Of a DNA stretch of 8,688 bases, positions 5,698-8,688 are shown one piece after another (position 1 is the stretch's first letter; each line of letters opens with the position of its first letter). The stretch spans positions 1 through 8,688 of the forward strand of contig JAFDFH010000087.1 of assembly GCA_019309945.1 (NCBI GenBank). The letters run 5' to 3'. The DNA is from Deltaproteobacteria bacterium. Lineage in GTDB: Bacteria > Desulfobacterota > Desulfobacteria > Desulfobacterales > JAFDFH01. Made by a program: the position numbers and the translations under genes. The notes under the pieces are model-generated. The model was not told the DNA's origin. It searched no databases and saw only the letters and a program-made list of their open reading frames with translations.

Positions 5698-6477
5698 TTA
5701 CTTTTGCGTCGCCTGAATCTTTTCATAAATAATGCGAAGCCCTTCCAGCGTCAAGGTGGGATCCACCACTTCGATGGTCTCGCAAACATCAGCCATGAGC
5801 TGAGCCAACCCCCCCGTGGCGACGATTCGGGGAGAGGTTTTCATTTCGTCGATCATCCGTCGAACCATCCCGTCCACAAGACTGGCATACCCGAAGATAA
5901 TTCCTGACTGAATACTGCTTGCGGTATCCTTGCCGATGACATTCTGAGGGGGCGTAAAAATTTCGACCCGGGGTAATTTGGATGTTTTCATAAACAGGGC
6001 CTCAGAAGAAATAAGGACCCCGGGACTGATGGCCCCGCCAAGGTATGCTCCCTTCGAAGAAATCACGTCAAAAGTTGTCGCGGTCCCGAAATCTATTACA
6101 ATAAGACTGGTCTGATACTTGTGAAATGCAGCGACCGCGTTGACAATCCGATCGGCTCCGACTTCTGCTGGATTACAGTACCCGATTGGCATGATATGGG
6201 CTGATCGGGCATCGACCCAAAGGGGATCATGCTTTAGGTATTTGCGACAGAAAGAATCCAGGATGGTGACCATCGGTGGTACGACACAGGAAATGATACT
6301 CATGTCGATCCCGTCAGGATTAATTCTGCTTCCGGCAATCAGACCGGTAAGCAGGACGAAGAGTTCATCCTCCGTTGTATGGCTTACCGTGTGTATGCGC
6401 CAATCTTTAACCAGATGATTACCGTCGTAAACACCCAGTTGCGTGTGGGTATTCCCGACATCTATTACAAGGAGCAT
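5698..6477 (-). CDS. coaX: Type III pantothenate kinase
   Basis: This 259-aa cytosolic enzyme makes 4'-phosphopantothenate from pantothenate and ATP, the first step of coenzyme A synthesis. Type III enzymes belong to the ASKHA fold, need a monovalent cation such as potassium or ammonium, and are not feedback-inhibited by CoA. The sequence shows the phosphate-binding DVGNTHTQLGVY (6-17), GADRIVNAVAA (107-117) with catalytic Asp109, DFGTATTFDV (129-138), GGAISPG (147-153), TGGLA (221-225) and the C-terminal DPTLTLEGLRIIYE (239-252), all typical. The frame is open 54 bases further upstream to an ATG at 6531, but the ATG at 6477 is chosen because MLLVIDVGNT is the normal family N-terminus and a GGAAGGG ribosome binding site precedes it. 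It is the last gene of the folP-cdaR-coaX run, 78 bp after cdaR. The palindromic element lies just beyond its stop. Confidence 0.95.
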   Translation of the reverse strand: MLLVIDVGNTHTQLGVYDGNHLVKDWRIHTVSHTTEDELFVLLTGLIAGSRINPDGIDMSIISCVVPPMVTILDSFCRKYLKHDPLWVDARSAHIMPIGYCNPAEVGADRIVNAVAAFHKYQTSLIVIDFGTATTFDVISSKGAYLGGAISPGVLISSEALFMKTSKLPRVEIFTPPQNVIGKDTASSIQSGIIFGYASLVDGMVRRMIDEMKTSPRIVATGGLAQLMADVCETIEVVDPTLTLEGLRIIYEKIQATQK

Positions 6478-6484
6478 GTATTTA

Positions 6485-6491
6485 CCCTTCC
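6485..6491 (-). promoter_or_regulatory. Ribosome binding site setting the coaX start
   Basis: On the - strand GGAAGGG ends 7 bases before the ATG at 6477. It selects this start over the in-frame ATG at 6531, whose 18 extra residues are polar and not family-like. Confidence 0.75.
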
Positions 6492-6502
6492 TTGAACTTG
6501 AA

Positions 6503-6519
6503 TCCCGCTGAAAACGGGA
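6503..6519. other. Short hairpin between cdaR and coaX
   Basis: TCCCG and CGGGA form a 5-bp perfect stem around a 7-base loop, upstream of the coaX ribosome binding site. There is no T-tract after it in the direction of the operon, so it is not a good terminator for cdaR. It might mildly affect processing or translation, but chance cannot be excluded. Confidence 0.3.
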
Positions 6520-6555
6520 AGCATTTTTCAAAGGTCTCTAATCCACTGTTGTCTT

Positions 6556-7512
6556 CTATTTGTTGTCGTTGTTCTTCGGAATCTGGCTGGAGATCTTAAC
6601 GGTAAATATTTCGGGATTTACACCCACCAGGGCTGTCTTGACCGGCAGTGTCATCGCTGCGTGTTTTTCATATACTCCGGGTTCCAGCGCTTTTAGATCA
6701 ACATATACCTTGATGCCATTGTCGCTGTAAAGCTTTTCAAGAATATTTACAGGTCCTTTGACTTCAATATCTATCGAAGGCGGTGTGATTGTGTAAAGAT
6801 AGGGTGTGTCTTGCCCCTCAACCGGGATGTCTCGAAATATTTTTATCACAATCTGCTCTTCAATTAAAATTTCAGCAAGAATAATTCCGAGGGGTGCTGC
6901 GATATCAAGGCCCTCGGCAAGATCAAGGGCAATTTCTTTTTTAAATGGTTCTGATAAGCCACTCACATCAATGGGTTTTGTATTAGTATTTTCGATTGGA
7001 CCCAGAACATTTTCAGGTCCTCTGAGGGTTACGAATGATGGTTTCGCTACCGCATCTGCAACGAAAAACCCTGCGACAGGTTTGCCTGAAACAGAGACGG
7101 TCACCGGAACTTTTTTTTCCATCACATGTTCAAGGTTCACGGTTAAATTCGCGGGTGTTATTCTAATAATCGAGATTTTTCTTGGCAGGGGGATACGGCC
7201 TGGCTCAATCGGAATCGAACTCATCCCCACATTTGTGCCGGATAGATCAAGCGGATAGTGAAGCTTTAAATCAGGAAGCGTTTCGATAACGGATTCCGGA
7301 CCGCGGACACGAACATCCAGACCTTTTTCAGGGGGGCCCCCTAAGGTCAACCCTGAAGGGATTTTTCCAATGTCGATCGGGATAAACATGTTGGTTTCAA
7401 TCAAAGTTGCGCTGGGCCATAATAAAACCAGAGAGGCTCCGGCGAGGGCGCCGATAACAACCCACTTCGTAATCTGATGGCGGAAAATATAATCAAGTTT
7501 GCGGCGTGTCAT
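6556..7512 (-). CDS. cdaR: YbbR-domain protein CdaR-like
   Basis: This 318-aa membrane-anchored protein carries one N-terminal membrane segment (about 15-35) with Arg/Lys before it, so the rest should face outside the cytoplasm. The exported part consists of about three YbbR repeats, roughly 40-128, 133-220 and 224-309. Each has the recurring VxVRGPESVIETL-type turn, seen as RVRGPESVI (68-76), TLRGPENVL (162-170) and EVKGPVNIL (250-258). In Firmicutes, CdaR binds and regulates the diadenylate cyclase CdaA, encoded next to it; the role in deltaproteobacteria is less studied. Here folP precedes it by 38 bp and no cdaA is present, so its partner must be encoded elsewhere or be absent. The ATG at 7512 has no clear ribosome binding site, and translational coupling to folP is possible. 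Length and repeat number are within the family's range. Confidence 0.85.
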   Translation of the reverse strand: MTRRKLDYIFRHQITKWVVIGALAGASLVLLWPSATLIETNMFIPIDIGKIPSGLTLGGPPEKGLDVRVRGPESVIETLPDLKLHYPLDLSGTNVGMSSIPIEPGRIPLPRKISIIRITPANLTVNLEHVMEKKVPVTVSVSGKPVAGFFVADAVAKPSFVTLRGPENVLGPIENTNTKPIDVSGLSEPFKKEIALDLAEGLDIAAPLGIILAEILIEEQIVIKIFRDIPVEGQDTPYLYTITPPSIDIEVKGPVNILEKLYSDNGIKVYVDLKALEPGVYEKHAAMTLPVKTALVGVNPEIFTVKISSQIPKNNDNK

Positions 7513-7550
7513 GGCATATACAGCCGATTAGTAGGTGGATATGAACGGGT

Positions 7551-8402
7551 TTATATATTTTTCATCGCATCAATCATTTTTATTGTGGCGCGTGTATTGG
7601 CCACATCGTGAACCCTGACAATGTGGGCACCCCGTAACACAGCGGCAGCAACCGCTGCCTGGGTGCCGGTTTCTACAGCAGGGGATATCGGATTGATTTC
7701 TTCGGCGGATTTATCCTTCAAGATATTTCGTATAAATTTTTTCCTTGATGGTCCAATGAGAATTGGCGCATTTAAGGATTTGAATTCATCCAGATGCTGA
7801 ATTAAGAAAAGATTGTGCGCAACTGTTTTTCCGAAACCAATCCCGGGATCAATGATAATTTTAGTTCTTGGAATTCCATTTTTTTCGGCTTTATTGATTG
7901 CATTTTCAAGAAACGCCTTAATATCCCGGATAAGATCATCATATTCGGGTGAAACCTGCATGGTTTTAGGGGTTCCGAGCATATGCATCAGGATCAAGGG
8001 GACATCATGGGTTGCAGCGATACGTGCCAGTTCGGGATCATGTCGGAGGGCACTGATATCATTTATAATTGAGGCTCCCGCATCCAGGGCTCGCTTGGCA
8101 ACACTGGATTTAGTTGTATCGATCGAAATGAGCGTTGAAATACGTTTTGCGAGAGTTTCGATTACCGGAATAACACGCTGGATCTCCTCTTCGTCGGAAA
8201 CCAGCTCCGAAAACGGGCGTGTGGACTCACCACCGATGTCAATGATATCCGCACCATCTTCTGCAAGCTTTTCGCCCTGAGCCACTGCAGCATCAGAGGA
8301 GAAAAAAAATCCTCCATCTGAGAATGAATCCGGCGTAACGTTCACAATACCCATGATGCGGGTATGTTGGCCGAGTTCTAGCCGGTGTGGACCCCACGAC
8401 AA
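7551..8402 (-). CDS. folP: Dihydropteroate synthase
   Basis: This 283-aa enzyme of folate synthesis joins p-aminobenzoate to hydroxymethyl-dihydropterin pyrophosphate in the cytosol and is the sulfonamide target. The TIM-barrel motifs are complete: IMGIVNVTPDSFSDGG (16-31), DIGGESTRP (55-63), SIDTTK (93-98), INDISAL (113-119), LMHMLGTPKTMQ (138-149), DPGIGFGKT (185-193), GPSRKKFI (217-224) and RVHDV (263-267). The start is the problem. The first usable codon is TTG at 8402, with no Shine-Dalgarno sequence. The frame continues upstream only through ACC TAT ACA AAA and meets a TGA that lies inside the inverted-repeat element at 8415-8561. The residues KTYTLSWGPHRLELG read like a normal FolP N-terminus, so about five native codons, including the start, appear to have been cut off. 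Initiation at Met17 is the only in-frame ATG alternative nearby. It is the first gene of the folP-cdaR-coaX run. Confidence 0.92.
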   Translation of the reverse strand: MSWGPHRLELGQHTRIMGIVNVTPDSFSDGGFFFSSDAAVAQGEKLAEDGADIIDIGGESTRPFSELVSDEEEIQRVIPVIETLAKRISTLISIDTTKSSVAKRALDAGASIINDISALRHDPELARIAATHDVPLILMHMLGTPKTMQVSPEYDDLIRDIKAFLENAINKAEKNGIPRTKIIIDPGIGFGKTVAHNLFLIQHLDEFKSLNAPILIGPSRKKFIRNILKDKSAEEINPISPAVETGTQAAVAAAVLRGAHIVRVHDVANTRATIKMIDAMKNI

Positions 8403-8414
8403 GGTATATGTTTT

Positions 8415-8561
8415 GTAGTTTCAAAACGCCCCCTTTGGCCCCATCTCTGCGTCAGGCTAAAATTTCAATCCTCGAAATACTCAATGTATTCCTTCGGTTA
8501 ATCCCGCCATGGCGGGATCGCCTTCCTTGACCTTGGACAAAATTGAACATTTTGAAACTAC
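8415..8561. repeat. 147-bp inverted-repeat element at the 5' end of folP
   Basis: The ends are a perfect 12-bp inverted repeat, GTAGTTTCAAAA (8415-8426) with its complement at 8550-8561. The interior is non-coding, with short stem-forming pieces such as AATAC/GTATT around 8476-8490 and a perfect 18-bp palindrome at 8501-8518. No direct repeat is seen just outside the ends. The layout, with short perfect ends, a coding-free interior and a position at a gene border, is that of an interspersed extragenic repeat or a small MITE. The left end lies 12 bp from the folP TTG start on the - strand. Membership in a repeat family is inference. Confidence 0.65.
8501..8518. repeat. 18-bp perfect palindrome inside the element
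   Basis: ATCCCGCCATGGCGGGAT is fully self-complementary. Its GC-rich core differs from the AT-richer surroundings, so it may be a separate small palindromic repeat nested in the larger element. Confidence 0.8.
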
Positions 8562-8612
8562 CACCCTTTTTATCACGATACTGATGGTCCGGATGGTTCA
8601 CCCGCCTCTGTA

Positions 8613-8687
8613 TCAGAAGCCTTTGATGGGTAATTCTATCCCGGGCCTAAGGGAAACAATAAGACCATCCAGCTCGGCCCCTAATAC
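8613..8687 (-). CDS. Possible C-terminal tail of an unidentified upstream gene
   Basis: On the - strand a frame is open from the window edge for 24 codons and ends in TGA at 8613-8615. It contains GAELDGLIVSLRPGIELP. The composition looks protein-like, and the opposite strand is also open but reads like an antisense shadow (Ser/Pro-rich). It would end about 50 bp before the inferred ancestral folP start, a normal operon spacing. ftsH is often found upstream of folP in related bacteria, but this tail does not look like FtsH. A 24-codon open frame is common by chance, so the call is weak. Confidence 0.25.
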   Translation of the reverse strand, partial: VLGAELDGLIVSLRPGIELPIKGF

Positions 8688-8688
8688 C

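Noticed and set aside
6478..6531. N-terminal extension of coaX from ATG 6531
   Set aside because: The extra 18 residues are polar and unlike the family, and the ribosome binding site belongs to the ATG at 6477.
8563..8688. + strand frame open to the window edge
   Set aside because: Ser/Pro-rich reading typical of an antisense shadow, with no ribosome binding site; the - strand tail is the better of two weak options.

Overview
The window reads as a chromosomal stretch from a Gram-negative deltaproteobacterium, most likely a sulfate-reducer relative (Desulfobacterota, Desulfobacterales-like). This placement is inference. It rests on the yggT-divIVA pair, deltaproteobacterial-style PilT paralogs, a folP-cdaR-coaX cluster, moderate GC content and many small inverted-repeat elements. 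No rRNA, tRNA or CRISPR array was seen.

The left part (1-4145) is all on the + strand. A YggT-family membrane protein and a DivIVA-like coiled-coil protein form a tight pair. They are followed by two tandem PilT-type ATPases: the first looks like a full retraction ATPase, and the second is divergent at positions tied to retraction. Next comes a zinc-ribbon protein whose C-terminal receiver-like domain has lost its phosphorylation site. A plausible reading is a cell-pole and type IV pilus module, with DivIVA as a polar landmark, PilT-type motors and a phosphorylation-independent adaptor.

The middle part (4146-5697) holds two mobile-element remnants around a metallo-beta-lactamase-fold hydrolase gene. 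The first (4152-4397) has 35-bp inverted repeats matching at 32 positions. They enclose a decayed, internally deleted GxxExxY-family gene (PD-(D/E)XK nuclease-like). The second (5406-5676) is a 271-bp imperfect palindrome with perfect 12-bp ends that begin GTAA. A 7/8-matching 8-bp direct repeat lies immediately outside the ends, so it looks like a MITE. It sits between the convergent hydrolase and coaX genes.

The right part (5698-8402) is a - strand operon, folP -> cdaR -> coaX: dihydropteroate synthase, a YbbR-domain protein and type III pantothenate kinase. The diadenylate cyclase gene cdaA, usually placed between folP and cdaR, is missing; only 38 bp separate the two genes. A third inverted-repeat element (8415-8561, 147 bp) lies directly against the 5' end of folP. 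It seems to have removed the native start codon, leaving a TTG start without a visible Shine-Dalgarno sequence. Deleting this element on paper puts an in-frame GTG next to the expected FolP N-terminus. At the far right edge a short - strand reading frame may be the tail of the gene upstream of folP.

The genes themselves are mostly ordinary. The less described content is the small inverted-repeat elements, three of different type within about 4.4 kb, all at gene borders.
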